A stretch of DNA of 64,000 bases from Chloroflexi bacterium CFX4 (lineage in GTDB: Bacteria; Chloroflexota; Anaerolineae; Aggregatilineales; UBA2796). The notes under the pieces were generated by a model that did not search any database, was not told the DNA's origin, and worked only from the letters and a program-made list of their open reading frames with translations. The stretch covers positions 248,001 to 312,000 of the forward strand of contig QWHC01000001.1 of assembly GCA_021404685.1 (NCBI GenBank), given 5' to 3'. The position numbers and the translations under genes were made by a program. Of the stretch, positions 8,363-18,211 are shown in pieces (the first letter of the stretch is position 1; each line of letters opens with the position of its first letter).

Positions 8363-8609
8363 AACACACCCGAAGGCAATTTTTGCTGCTATCCTACGGG
8401 CGCACCAAGTTGCGCGTTGCTCCGAATAGGCGCGCCATAGGCAAGAAAAACTGTTCAGTGCGCCATGTAAAGCCCGAAAAGGCGCATGGTAAATGAAACA
8501 CAAATAGGTCACCCTACGGATTTAGGCAATTTTAGCGCAATTTGCCCTAGCAAAGCCCTAGAAAGCGTGTATAATTCGCGGCAGTCTGTCCTGACTGAAG
8601 GAGATTTCG
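8363..8609 (+). promoter_or_regulatory. Intergenic region with HU promoter and strong ribosome-binding site
   Basis: I see no gene here. A perfect -10 TATAAT lies at 8570-8575; the nearest -35-like hexamers are weak or badly spaced. A strong SD, AAGGAG (8598-8603), stands six bases before the HU start, as expected for an abundant protein. Confidence 0.6.
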
Positions 8610-8894
8610 ATGCAAAAAACGGATTTAATCAAGCGGGTCGCTGAATCTGCGAATCTGACGCAAGCGGATGCTGCCAAGGCAGTAAACGCCCTGATTGATA
8701 TTGTGACCGAAACGCTCAAGAGCGGTGAGAAGGTTACAATCACGGGCTTCGGCACATTTGAAGTGCGTGAGTCAGCTGCGCGCACCGGCACCAATCCGCG
8801 CACGAAGGAAAAGATCACCATTGCGGCGCGCAAGCGTCCAACCTTCAGCCCCGGCTCGCAACTGCGCGAGGCTGTGAGCGGCAAGAAGGCGTGA
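8610..8894 (+). CDS. hup: DNA-binding protein HU
   Basis: Histone-like HU/IHF protein that dimerises and bends DNA without strict sequence specificity. All family features are present in 94 residues: N-terminal dimerisation helices (MQKTDLIKRVAESANLTQ), the GFGTFEVRESAARTGTNPRT segment, and the beta-arm with IAARKRPTFSPG. The signature proline of the arm that intercalates in DNA is present (R-x-x-x-NP). A strong SD and an immediate terminator indicate a monocistronic, highly expressed gene. It is closer to HU than to IHF. Confidence 0.96.
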   Translation: MQKTDLIKRVAESANLTQADAAKAVNALIDIVTETLKSGEKVTITGFGTFEVRESAARTGTNPRTKEKITIAARKRPTFSPGSQLREAVSGKKA

Positions 8895-8923
8895 TCGGAT
8901 AATCTCCGCGTAGTGCAGCACGA

Positions 8924-8950
8924 GGGCGGATCGCGTGATCCGCCCTTCTT
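8924..8950 (+). terminator. Rho-independent terminator after HU
   Basis: A 9-bp perfect stem, GGGCGGATC/GATCCGCCC, with a GCGT loop is followed by TTCTTTAT. It ends the hup transcript 30 bases after the stop. Confidence 0.88.
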
Positions 8951-8991
8951 TATGTCTGATCAAAACACTTTTGAAAAGAGGATTATATATA

Positions 8992-9843
8992 ATGGCGATT
9001 CAACTGATTGTGCATGGTGGTGCCGGGCTGGTGGCAGGTGAGCATCACGCAGCAGTCATGGCGACTTGCAGCGCTGCTGTGGCAAGCGGCATAGCGCACC
9101 TGCGTGAGGGCGGCACTGCCCTGAACGCTGTGGAGATTGCGACGCGCATTTTGGAAGATGATCCCTTGTTCAACGCGGGCTACGGCTCGGTGCTGAACCG
9201 TGATGGCAAGGTGGAGATGGACGCGCTGATCATGGATGGGCGCACTTTTCAGATTGGCGCGGTGGCGGCTGTTTCGCGCTTGAAGAATCCGATCAGCCTT
9301 GCCCGCCGCGTGATGGAAGCAACGCCGCACCACCTGTTGGCAGCCGGCGGCGCCGAGCAGTTTGCTGCCGAGCAGGGCTTTGAACTTGTGCCGCCAGAGC
9401 ATATGATCGCGCCGCGCCAGCTTGCCACCAAATCGGACGGTGATACGGTTGGCGCTGTGGCACTCGATTCAGCGGGCAACGTCGCGGTTGCCGTCTCGAC
9501 GGGTGGCGTGCGCGGCAAATTGGCGGGGCGCGTGGGCGATTCGCCGATTCCGGGTGCGGGTGGCTGGGCGGATAACGCGCTGGGCGCTGCCTGCGCCACC
9601 GGCGTTGGCGAGGGCATTATGCGTGCGCTGCTCACCTTTCGCGCCGTGAACCTGCTGGAGACGCACGGCGCGCAAGCGGCGGCGGAGGCAGCCGTTGCGC
9701 TCTTTGAGCAGAAATTCGGCGGTGATGGGGGCTTGATCCTAGTTGACCGTGAAGGCAAGGTCGGCATTGCTCATAATTCGCCGTTTATGCCCGTGGCATG
9801 GCTGAACGGTGATCAGATCAGCGCGCAAGTTGCCCAAAAATGA
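8992..9843 (+). CDS. Isoaspartyl peptidase / L-asparaginase (plant-type, Ntn hydrolase)
   Basis: Family T2 asparaginase that removes beta-aspartyl residues from peptides and hydrolyses asparagine. It self-cleaves before a Thr that becomes the nucleophile. The N-terminus LIVHGGAG, the NAGYGSVLNRDGKVEMDA loop and the cleavage site SDGDTVGAV are clear, with catalytic T152. The beta subunit would be residues 152-283, with VSTGGVRGKLAGRVGDSP and GEGIMR. At 283 aa it is slightly short for the family (about 300-320). ATG 8992 has SD AGAGGA nine bases upstream; the upstream extension of the frame runs through the HU terminator. Confidence 0.92.
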   Translation: MAIQLIVHGGAGLVAGEHHAAVMATCSAAVASGIAHLREGGTALNAVEIATRILEDDPLFNAGYGSVLNRDGKVEMDALIMDGRTFQIGAVAAVSRLKNPISLARRVMEATPHHLLAAGGAEQFAAEQGFELVPPEHMIAPRQLATKSDGDTVGAVALDSAGNVAVAVSTGGVRGKLAGRVGDSPIPGAGGWADNALGAACATGVGEGIMRALLTFRAVNLLETHGAQAAAEAAVALFEQKFGGDGGLILVDREGKVGIAHNSPFMPVAWLNGDQISAQVAQK

Positions 9844-9911
9844 GCCTAACGTGCTGATTTGTGTTAGGATAAGGCGCGGCAAGACCCTTCAGAAAGTGAA
9901 AAGACAAGAGC

Positions 9912-11201
9912 ATGACTTTCTTCTTGCGGATGTTAACGGGCAGCCGCATCGCTGATCCAACGCTAGACGCCACCACAGCGCGCAATATTCGCTATCTCTA
10001 CCTAGAGATTGTCTTTGCGGGCGTGCTGGGCGCCATTGTAACCTTCCACGCTGCCTTCATTGTGCGCTTAGGCGGCACAAAGGAACTGGTCGCGCTGCTT
10101 AGTTCGATTCCGGCGTTGGTCTCGGCAGTCTTTAGCATTCCCTCAGCACGCTTGTTGGCGCGTTTGCAAAACCGCAAACGCTGGATATTCGGCAGCTTGC
10201 TCTTTATTCGCATCGGCACTGGCTTTATCGCGCTCCTGCCGCTGATCTTCCCAAACGATGCAGCGGCGTGGCTGGTGGCAATTGTGATCTTCCTGAGCCT
10301 GCCCAGCATCTTCTTCACCAATGGCTTTCAGGCACTGCTGGCGGATGTGATCCCTGAACGGCAGCGCGCCGTCGTCTTTTCGACGCGCCAGATCATTTGG
10401 GCGGCGGGCATCGTGATCACCTCCGCCTTGGCAGGCATCTGGCTGGATAACGCGCCGTTTCCGATCAACTACCAGTTGATGTATGCCTTCGGCTTCATCG
10501 TCTCGCTGGGCAGCCAGCACTACCTGAACCGCATCATTGTGCCTGAATCACACGCACTGCCAACCACTGTCCATAAGACGGTGAAGGCGGCGGATATTCC
10601 AAAGGCGCAGTTGAACGCTGATATTGGGCGAATGCTCTTTAACATGCTGATCTATCAGGCCGGCTTAACGCTGCCTGGCGCGCTGTTCACCGTCTACTAC
10701 ATTGAAGAACTGGGCGCTTTGGATTCATGGCTTGGCTTCAATTCGGCAATTGGGTTTGCGGGCATGGTGGTTGGCAACCTGATTTGGGTGCGGCTGCTGC
10801 GGCGGCGCACCTACTCTTGGGCAATGCGGACGGCGAGCCTGTTCACATGGTTGTTCCCGGTGGGAATCGCGCTCTTTCCCGATCTTACGGCGATCTTGCT
10901 GATCAACCTGTTTGTGAACATGATCCATCCGGGTATGGAGCTAGGCAGCCTGAACGTGATGTTCAAGCTGGGCGCTGGCGAACACCGCGCTATCTACATG
11001 AGTTGGTATAACACCGTCTTGAACATCAGCTTTTTTGCCGCGCCGTTGGCGGGCGTGTGGTTGGCGTCACAGTTTAGCATTCCAGTGGCAATGCTGATCG
11101 CCGGTGCGTTGCGTTTTGCAGGTGGTGTGCTTTTTAACGTGAACCGTGTGCGCGAGCCTAGCCGTGAGGCAGGCGCAGTGGTGCGCGGCGAAGGTGCCTA
11201 A
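9912..11201 (+). CDS. MFS transporter
   Basis: About 12 hydrophobic segments over 429 residues, with an MFS-style loop 2-3 (SARLLARLQNRKRWIFG) and a long central cytoplasmic loop near residues 205-225. No signature identifies the substrate. The second half contains NMIHPGMELGSLNVMFKL and MSWYNTVLNISFFAAPL. It follows the isoaspartyl peptidase by 68 bases in the same direction and may be cotranscribed; a role in amino-acid or peptide transport would be speculation. It converges with glgA. Confidence 0.82.
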   Translation: MTFFLRMLTGSRIADPTLDATTARNIRYLYLEIVFAGVLGAIVTFHAAFIVRLGGTKELVALLSSIPALVSAVFSIPSARLLARLQNRKRWIFGSLLFIRIGTGFIALLPLIFPNDAAAWLVAIVIFLSLPSIFFTNGFQALLADVIPERQRAVVFSTRQIIWAAGIVITSALAGIWLDNAPFPINYQLMYAFGFIVSLGSQHYLNRIIVPESHALPTTVHKTVKAADIPKAQLNADIGRMLFNMLIYQAGLTLPGALFTVYYIEELGALDSWLGFNSAIGFAGMVVGNLIWVRLLRRRTYSWAMRTASLFTWLFPVGIALFPDLTAILLINLFVNMIHPGMELGSLNVMFKLGAGEHRAIYMSWYNTVLNISFFAAPLAGVWLASQFSIPVAMLIAGALRFAGGVLFNVNRVREPSREAGAVVRGEGA

Positions 11202-11226
11202 CGTCGTTAGATTCTCGCCGCGCATC

Positions 11227-12687
11227 TTAGCGGTGCCGCTTAAAGGCACGCTCATAGACGCGCACATATTCGGAGGCGCTCTTTTCCCAGCCGAAATCGG
11301 TTTGCATAGCGCGCTGCTGCATTCGGCGGAACGCTTCCGATTGGCTGCGGTAGGTTTCCAGTGCCCAGCGCAGCGTGCCAAGCACGGCGTCGGCTGTCTC
11401 CCACAGAAAGACGAAGCCCGTGCCAACTTTCCCAGCAGCGCCATCATAGTTCTGGACGGTATCGGCAAGTCCGCCCGTCTCGCGCACCACAGGCAGCGAT
11501 CCGTAGCGCATGGCGAGCATTTGGCTGGTGCCACATGGCTCATAGCGGCTTGGCATCAAGAACAGATCGCTGGCGCCATAAATGCGCTGCGCCAAGATTC
11601 CATCATAGCCAATGATGGCACGCGCACGGCTGCCAAAGGTATACTCCAACACGCGCAGGGCGTCCTCAAGGGCGCCTTCGCCGCTGCCCAAGACTACAAG
11701 CTGCACGTCTTCATCTGCCAGCAAGCGATAGAGCGCTGGCAGCGCCAGATCAAAGCCTTTTTGGGCGGTCAGGCGCGTCACCGCACCAATCAGCGGCACA
11801 TCAGCACGCTGCGGCAAGCCAAGCTGTGCTTGCAGGGCAGTTTTGTTCAGGGCGCGCGGCGCAAGGTTGCTCAGGCTGAAGTGATGCAGCAGGGCGGGAT
11901 CGGTAGCAGGATCGTTGCGCTCCATATCCAAGCCGTTCAGGATGCCCATCACATCGCCGCCGTGGGCGCGCCAGCGCACCAGATTTTCCAAGCCTTCGCC
12001 AAAGCGCGGGTATTGAATTTCTTCGGCATAGCGTGGGCTAACCGCCGTGATCATATCGCTGTAGGCAAGGGCGATTGCCATCAGGTTATCGCCCTTGCCC
12101 TGAAAGATCAGATCGGGCTGTGTGCGGGCGGGAATGCCGGCATCAAAGAGTGCGCCGCCCGCCCAATCGCCCTGGTAGCCCATATTATGCACAGTCAGGA
12201 CGGTGCCAACAGGCTGCCAAAACGAGTCATAGCGGCTGTGCGCGACGAGGAAAGCACCCAGCGCCGTGTGCCAATCGTGAACGTGCAGCACGTCCAGCTT
12301 CCAGCCCTCGCGCTGTGCCAACTGCCACGCTAGCGCTAAGGTGAACTCGCTAAAGGCGATGAAGCGCTGCCGATCCCATTCATTGTCGGTATAGAGCTGC
12401 CAGCCCTGCCCAAAGAATGGGTAGCTTTCGATGAAGTAAATCGGCACGCCGTCATACTCGGTGTGGTGGATGTAGACATCCGCCGTGCCGCGCCGCCTGC
12501 CAAACTGGAAGTGAAAGGCGTAGGCGATGTTGTAGCGCCCACGCTCAATGAAGCCATGTAGTGGCATGACAACACGCGCATCTACGCCCAGCCGCCGTAG
12601 CGCTTTGGGCAAACTGCCAACTACATCGGCAAGCCCGCCGGCTTTGGCAAAAGGCGCAACCTCTGCCGCTGCAAATAAGACGTTCAT
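11227..12687 (-). CDS. glgA: Glycogen synthase (ADP-glucose, GT5)
   Basis: Transfers glucose from ADP-glucose to growing alpha-1,4-glucan. GT-B fold: the N-terminal domain has the nucleotide-sugar motif K15-A-G-G-L-A-D-V-V. LHVHDWHTAL and TVHNMGYQG follow. The C-terminal domain has AVTRLTAQKG and the catalytic-cleft motif MPSRYEPCGTSQMLAMRYGSLP with the family STGGL-type stretch reading ETGGL. Length 486 aa is normal. It begins 12 bases after the Asp-rich gene and is probably cotranscribed with it. No other glycogen gene lies in the window. Confidence 0.95.
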   Translation of the reverse strand: MNVLFAAAEVAPFAKAGGLADVVGSLPKALRRLGVDARVVMPLHGFIERGRYNIAYAFHFQFGRRRGTADVYIHHTEYDGVPIYFIESYPFFGQGWQLYTDNEWDRQRFIAFSEFTLALAWQLAQREGWKLDVLHVHDWHTALGAFLVAHSRYDSFWQPVGTVLTVHNMGYQGDWAGGALFDAGIPARTQPDLIFQGKGDNLMAIALAYSDMITAVSPRYAEEIQYPRFGEGLENLVRWRAHGGDVMGILNGLDMERNDPATDPALLHHFSLSNLAPRALNKTALQAQLGLPQRADVPLIGAVTRLTAQKGFDLALPALYRLLADEDVQLVVLGSGEGALEDALRVLEYTFGSRARAIIGYDGILAQRIYGASDLFLMPSRYEPCGTSQMLAMRYGSLPVVRETGGLADTVQNYDGAAGKVGTGFVFLWETADAVLGTLRWALETYRSQSEAFRRMQQRAMQTDFGWEKSASEYVRVYERAFKRHR

Positions 12688-12699
12688 TTGCGTAAGCCG

Positions 12700-13119
12700 T
12701 TAGGCAGCACGCCGCCACGGCGTGCCACTGCCTAGCCGATCTTCAAAATCGTCGTCGTCGTCCTCAAAATCATCATCCTCGAAATCGAGGTCATCATCGT
12801 CAAAATCATCGTCATCCTCAAAATCATCATCGTCATCGAAGTCCAGGTCGTCGTCATCGTCGAAATCGAGATCATCGTCATCGTCGCCCAGATCATCATC
12901 ATCATCTTCTTCGTAGCGGCGTTTGACCGCTTTGGGCAGCAGGTGAATGAGCGATTGAAGCGATGGGCGTGCTGGACGTGTTGACACAGCCGTCAGGCAG
13001 CTTGGCTGCGCTGCCACAACGCCTGATAAGGCATCCGATACAGTTTGCCGCAGCGAGTAAGCATCGGGCGCTGCTGCGTGGGTTAGTGCTGATAGAGGTG
13101 AGAGTGCCGTTGCGCTCAC
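12700..13119 (-). CDS. Small protein with an extreme Asp/Glu-rich C-terminal tail
   Basis: Product of 139 residues. The first 75 are ordinary (Ala/Ser/Leu-rich) and end in a basic patch, KAVKRRYEE. About 55 residues of Asp with regularly spaced Phe, Leu and Glu follow (DDDDDLDFDDDDD, FEDDDD), and the protein finishes RLGSGTPWRRAA. I do not recognise a family. It is expressed: a perfect SD, AAGGAG at 13126-13131, stands six bases before GTG 13119, and a TTGACT-18-TACAAT promoter precedes it. The ATG at 13158 lies inside that -10, so GTG 13119 is the start. Acidic tails of this kind bind basic proteins or divalent cations; the role here is unknown. Confidence 0.75.
   Translation of the reverse strand: MSATALSPLSALTHAAAPDAYSLRQTVSDALSGVVAAQPSCLTAVSTRPARPSLQSLIHLLPKAVKRRYEEDDDDDLGDDDDDLDFDDDDDLDFDDDDDFEDDDDFDDDDLDFEDDDFEDDDDDFEDRLGSGTPWRRAA
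12740..12920 (-). repeat. GAT/GAC-rich simple repeat encoding the poly-Asp tail
   Basis: Near-continuous GAT/GAC triplets, interrupted by TTC/TTT and GAG, cover about 180 bp. On the plus strand the same DNA reads as poly-Ser, which is an artefact. Such triplet runs are prone to replication slippage, so tail length may vary between strains. Confidence 0.8.
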
Positions 13120-13156
13120 AGATGACTCCTTAGCATGGTAGAGCAAGATCGCGGGC

Positions 13157-13186
13157 ATTGTAACGCTACTTTTCGCGGCAAGTCAA
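13157..13186 (-). promoter_or_regulatory. Promoter for the Asp-rich gene and glgA
   Basis: Minus-strand -35 TTGACT (13181-13186) and -10 TACAAT (13157-13162), spacer 18. Transcription would start near 13150 and give a 30-base leader ending in the AAGGAG SD of the Asp-rich gene. Confidence 0.65.
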
Positions 13187-13205
13187 CAAGCAATCGCGCA
13201 AAAAG

Positions 13206-13439
13206 TCATTCAGATTTTTGACTGGACTCGGTTGTTTTGGTTTTATCATAAATTTCGCGCCCGGCGCGTTGGGCAGCTTTTCGCACGTCGGGATCGGGAT
13301 CGTTGCGGAAAACTTGCTCAAGGGCGCTCAGGGCAGTGGGATCACCAAGCAGGCGCAGTTCATTGATCGCCTTCATACGGACGGACGGGTCTTTATCGCT
13401 TAAGCGCTGGATGTGATATTCTACAAGTCGGCTTGCCAT
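13206..13439 (-). CDS. Mini HEAT-repeat protein (third of three)
   Basis: 77 residues holding one and a half HEAT/PBS-lyase-type repeats: QRLSDKDPSVRMKAINELRLLGDPTALSALEQVFRNDPDPDVRKAAQRAG, then a charged tail. HEAT repeats are protein-binding solenoids; one this short would work as an adaptor or oligomerise. It is the closest relative of the preceding 101-aa gene, sharing the RLLGDPTALSAL / QLELLGDPRALGAL core, so the pair arose by duplication. The gap to the upstream paralogue is 47 bases. Confidence 0.75.
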   Translation of the reverse strand: MASRLVEYHIQRLSDKDPSVRMKAINELRLLGDPTALSALEQVFRNDPDPDVRKAAQRAGREIYDKTKTTESSQKSE

Positions 13440-13486
13440 GAACTCTGCTATACGTCCCTTTCCTTACGGTGCGAAATAAAACACGC

Positions 13487-13792
13487 TCAGCGCCCTTGCC
13501 GTTTTGCTTGGGCGCGCTGCAAAATTTCGGCGGCAGCGCGGCGGTCAGCTTCGGTGCTGGTTGCCGTCTCGGTGGCGATGCGCCGTTGGGCAGCCTGATA
13601 AATGGCTTTGCCAACAGCCTGTGCCAGCTTGCGCGTCTCGAGGTCAGGGTCAAGCGCGAACAGGGCTGCCAGCGCGCCAAGCGCACGCGGATCGCCGAGC
13701 AGCTCAAGCTGGCGGATTGCCTCACGGCGCACGGCAACATCCGAATCGCGCAGGCGTTGCGTCCATAATTCAAGCAGATCGGGCATTGGCAC
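13487..13792 (-). CDS. Mini HEAT-repeat protein (second of three)
   Basis: 101 residues: the same HEAT core as its neighbour (RLRDSDVAVRREAIRQLELLGDPRALGALAALF, then DPDLETRKLAQAVGKAIY), plus a C-terminal helix rich in Ala, Arg and Glu. A GAGGTG SD stands close before ATG 13792. Cytosolic, no catalytic motif. It lies 22 bases after the first HEAT gene. Confidence 0.75.
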   Translation of the reverse strand: MPMPDLLELWTQRLRDSDVAVRREAIRQLELLGDPRALGALAALFALDPDLETRKLAQAVGKAIYQAAQRRIATETATSTEADRRAAAEILQRAQAKRQGR

Positions 13793-13814
13793 CTCGCTTC
13801 GCTAAACGTGCAGA

Positions 13815-14246
13815 TCAGCTAAAAAACTCATCCGAAAGCCCTTCATCCAACAGGCGCATCAAGTCAAGCGGCGCGTTGGCAGGTGGTGGTGCGGGCGGCG
13901 GCGCGCTGCGGTTTTGCTCACGCAGGTGCTGCTGCAAGTTAAACTGCATCTCATCATAGGTGCGGTGATCTTTCTCGATCAGGCTGGCAATGAGCGCCTC
14001 TTGGCTGGGCGTCAGCGGCGTTTCAGCGGCGGAAGGTTGCGCGGTTTGGCTGCGCTGCGCGGCGTAGATCAACTGCCCCGCCCACTGTGCCACATGGCGC
14101 ACGCCCGCCTCAGGGTCGTTTTTATAAACGTGAGCAATGGCAGGCAGCGCTTCGGCTTCCTCCACCATCGCCAGAATCCGCAAGGTCTCCACGCGCACCC
14201 ATTGATCAGGATGTTTGAGCCGTTCGAGCAAATCTGCCAACAGCAT
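13815..14246 (-). CDS. Mini HEAT-repeat protein (first of three)
   Basis: 143 residues. HEAT core LLERLKHPDQWVRVETLRILAMVEEAEALPAIAHVYKNDPEAGVRHVAQWAGQLIY, then a Pro-rich linker (SAPPPAPPPANAP) and an acidic end (LLDEGLSDEFFS) that looks like a short binding peptide. The start is ATG 14246, with AAGG eight bases upstream; the longer frame to 14294 runs over the promoter. It heads a three-gene paralogous array and is the most diverged member. Confidence 0.75.
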   Translation of the reverse strand: MLLADLLERLKHPDQWVRVETLRILAMVEEAEALPAIAHVYKNDPEAGVRHVAQWAGQLIYAAQRSQTAQPSAAETPLTPSQEALIASLIEKDHRTYDEMQFNLQQHLREQNRSAPPPAPPPANAPLDLMRLLDEGLSDEFFS

Positions 14247-14264
14247 AAGCACACCTTTTCCCTT

Positions 14265-14294
14265 AGTGTATGCTGAATCTGTACCGTTATGCAA
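14265..14294 (-). promoter_or_regulatory. Promoter of the HEAT-repeat gene array
   Basis: Minus-strand -35 TTGCAT (14289-14294) and -10 TACACT (14265-14270), spacer 18, just before the first HEAT gene. Confidence 0.55.
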
Positions 14295-14448
14295 GCCTTT
14301 TTGGTTGGAACTAGACGCTTAGCTGACGCTTCTGCTACGATTTGGAGTCTGACTCGACAGACGCCTTTTTTGCAGGTATGCTATAGCGTTGCTGCGAGAC
14401 TTAATTCTAGCGCAACCCGAAAACGATTCCATGTGGAGTATAACGAGG

Positions 14449-15909
14449 ATGGCTTTGAGAGTGAACAAGTTCTTAGTGGTGCTGGCAGCCTTTGGCTTTG
14501 CACTGCTAATGTTTGGTATCCCCTCAGTCGGTATCACCAACGCCCAAGATGCAACCCCAACCCCTGCGATAATCATCGTAACGGCAACCCCGCTTGGCGG
14601 CGGCGCACCACCCGTCATTGCGGCAACACCGGAAAGCGCTGCCCCACCCGCAGCAGATGCCACTGTTGCCCCACGTGAGTGGCAGGCGTTCAATGCTGCG
14701 CGTGCCTATCTGTCGCGCAAGATTAACACAAACCTGCGCTATGTGAACAGCTGGTCTTGGGAGCTGGCGCTTTTCCCCGATAGCGCGCTTGGCTGCCCCG
14801 CCCCCGCTGGCGAGACGGTCATCAAGGGCGATACGGCGGGCTATCAGTTCATCATTCAGCCGCTTGGCAACCAAAACCGCTATGATATTCGCGTGACCTA
14901 TGATCTTGAGAAGGTCTACGATTGCGGCATCGCCGGCACAGCGCCAGGTGGCAGCAACTTGCCCGCACCGGCAGCAGGCTCGGCAGCCGGCGGCGGCTTT
15001 GAGTTGGGCGGTCATGTGTTGGAGCTTGGCGCCGGCACCGTGAACGCCATGAAGCAGGCAAAGATGAAGTGGGTCAAGCACCAAGTGCGCCCCGGTGATG
15101 GCGGTGCTTTCGGCTTGATCGCCAACGCGAAGGCGAACGGCTTTAAGGTGCTGCTCTCCGTTGTGGGCAGCCCACAGAACATCTTGGAGCCGGGTTTCTT
15201 TGACCAATACGCGGACTATGTGGGGCAGTTGGCTGCCGCTGGCGCGGATGGCATTGAAATCTGGAACGAGATGAACCTCGACCGCGAGTGGCCCAATGGT
15301 CAGATTAACCCTGCCAAGTATGTTGAGATGCTGGCAAAGGCATATAACGCCATTAAGTCGAAAAATGGCAGCACGCTGGTGATCAGCGGCGCGCCTGCAC
15401 CCACCGGTGCTGCCGGCCCCGGCGGCAAGACGGCTGCCTTCTGGAACGACGATGTGTACATGCTTGAAATGGCACAAGCAGGCGCGGCACAATACCTTGA
15501 CTGCGTCGGCGTTCACTACAATGAAGGCATCGTTAGCCCGAATCAGGCAAGCGGCGACCCGCGTGATAACTACCCAACACGCTACTTCTCCACCATGCTG
15601 GATCGTGCGATGGCTGGTTTCGGCGGCAAGCAAGCCTGCTTCACGGAGCTAGGCTACCTCTCGCCCGAAGGCTACGGCCCGCTGCCCGGCGGCTTCTCGT
15701 GGGCGCAAAACGTGACTGTGGCGCAGCAGGCGCAGTGGTTGGCAGAGGCGGCTGTCCGTTCGGCACAGAGCGGGCGCGTGCGCCTGATGATCGTCTGGAA
15801 TGTGGACTTCCCGTTCTATGGCGGCTCTGACCCAGTGGCGGGCTATGCCATTATCCGTCCCGGCGGCGGCTGCCCCGCCTGTGCGACGCTCGGCTCCGTG
15901 ATGCCGTAA
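14449..15909 (+). CDS. Secreted TIM-barrel glycoside hydrolase-like protein (GH5/GH39 clan A type)
   Basis: N-terminal signal peptide (residues 5-30, hydrophobic core ending before TNAQDATPTP), a Thr/Pro/Ala linker, a small domain at about 75-150 with Cys pairs, then a barrel from about 180. Two barrel glutamates sit in the usual clan GH-A places: acid/base in GIEIWNEMN (E274) and nucleophile in CFTELGY (E400). This supports a retaining glycosidase, substrate unknown. Start choice is uncertain: ATG 14431, ATG 14449 and GTG 14461 are all possible, with GAGG at 14445-14448. Divergent from the HEAT array and followed by a terminator. Confidence 0.78.
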   Translation: MALRVNKFLVVLAAFGFALLMFGIPSVGITNAQDATPTPAIIIVTATPLGGGAPPVIAATPESAAPPAADATVAPREWQAFNAARAYLSRKINTNLRYVNSWSWELALFPDSALGCPAPAGETVIKGDTAGYQFIIQPLGNQNRYDIRVTYDLEKVYDCGIAGTAPGGSNLPAPAAGSAAGGGFELGGHVLELGAGTVNAMKQAKMKWVKHQVRPGDGGAFGLIANAKANGFKVLLSVVGSPQNILEPGFFDQYADYVGQLAAAGADGIEIWNEMNLDREWPNGQINPAKYVEMLAKAYNAIKSKNGSTLVISGAPAPTGAAGPGGKTAAFWNDDVYMLEMAQAGAAQYLDCVGVHYNEGIVSPNQASGDPRDNYPTRYFSTMLDRAMAGFGGKQACFTELGYLSPEGYGPLPGGFSWAQNVTVAQQAQWLAEAAVRSAQSGRVRLMIVWNVDFPFYGGSDPVAGYAIIRPGGGCPACATLGSVMP

Positions 15910-15939
15910 GCGCAGCGCACCTCACCTAACTAAACCAGA

Positions 15940-15964
15940 CGGGCGGATCGCAGTGATCCGCCCG
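15940..15964. terminator. Terminator between converging genes
   Basis: A 10-bp perfect stem, CGGGCGGATC/GATCCGCCCG, with a 5-base loop stands between the converging hydrolase and DUF255 genes. The T-run is weak on both sides (TTGCGTT). The stem is nearly the same as in the terminator after hup. Confidence 0.65.
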
Positions 15965-15977
15965 TTGCGTTGAAGGG

Positions 15978-18032
<2,055 letters not shown>

Positions 18033-18211
18033 TCTCAACCGTCCTTTCATATGCAAAGCGAATACAAAGTGATTTTCGGCACAATAGGATGCACGTTACA
18101 AACATCCGCCCTTCGGCTGATTTTTTTCGTTAAGTGCTTGTCTCGCAGATGTAACACGGCTATGCTTTAAGCATACCCATGTGCAGGTAAACCACAAGAA
18201 CTGAGGATTTT

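Noticed and set aside
11146-12333. 395-codon plus-strand frame opposite glgA
   Set aside because: Its translation has no recognisable motif, whereas the minus-strand frame is an unmistakable glycogen synthase.
12722-12916. Plus-strand poly-Ser frame
   Set aside because: Antisense of the Asp-rich tail (GAT/GAC repeats read in reverse).
13120-13158. ATG start at 13158 for the Asp-rich gene
   Set aside because: This ATG overlaps the -10 element, while GTG 13119 has a perfect SD at ideal spacing.
14524-15633. 369-codon minus-strand frame opposite the secreted hydrolase
   Set aside because: High-GC shadow frame; the plus-strand product has signal peptide and both catalytic glutamates.
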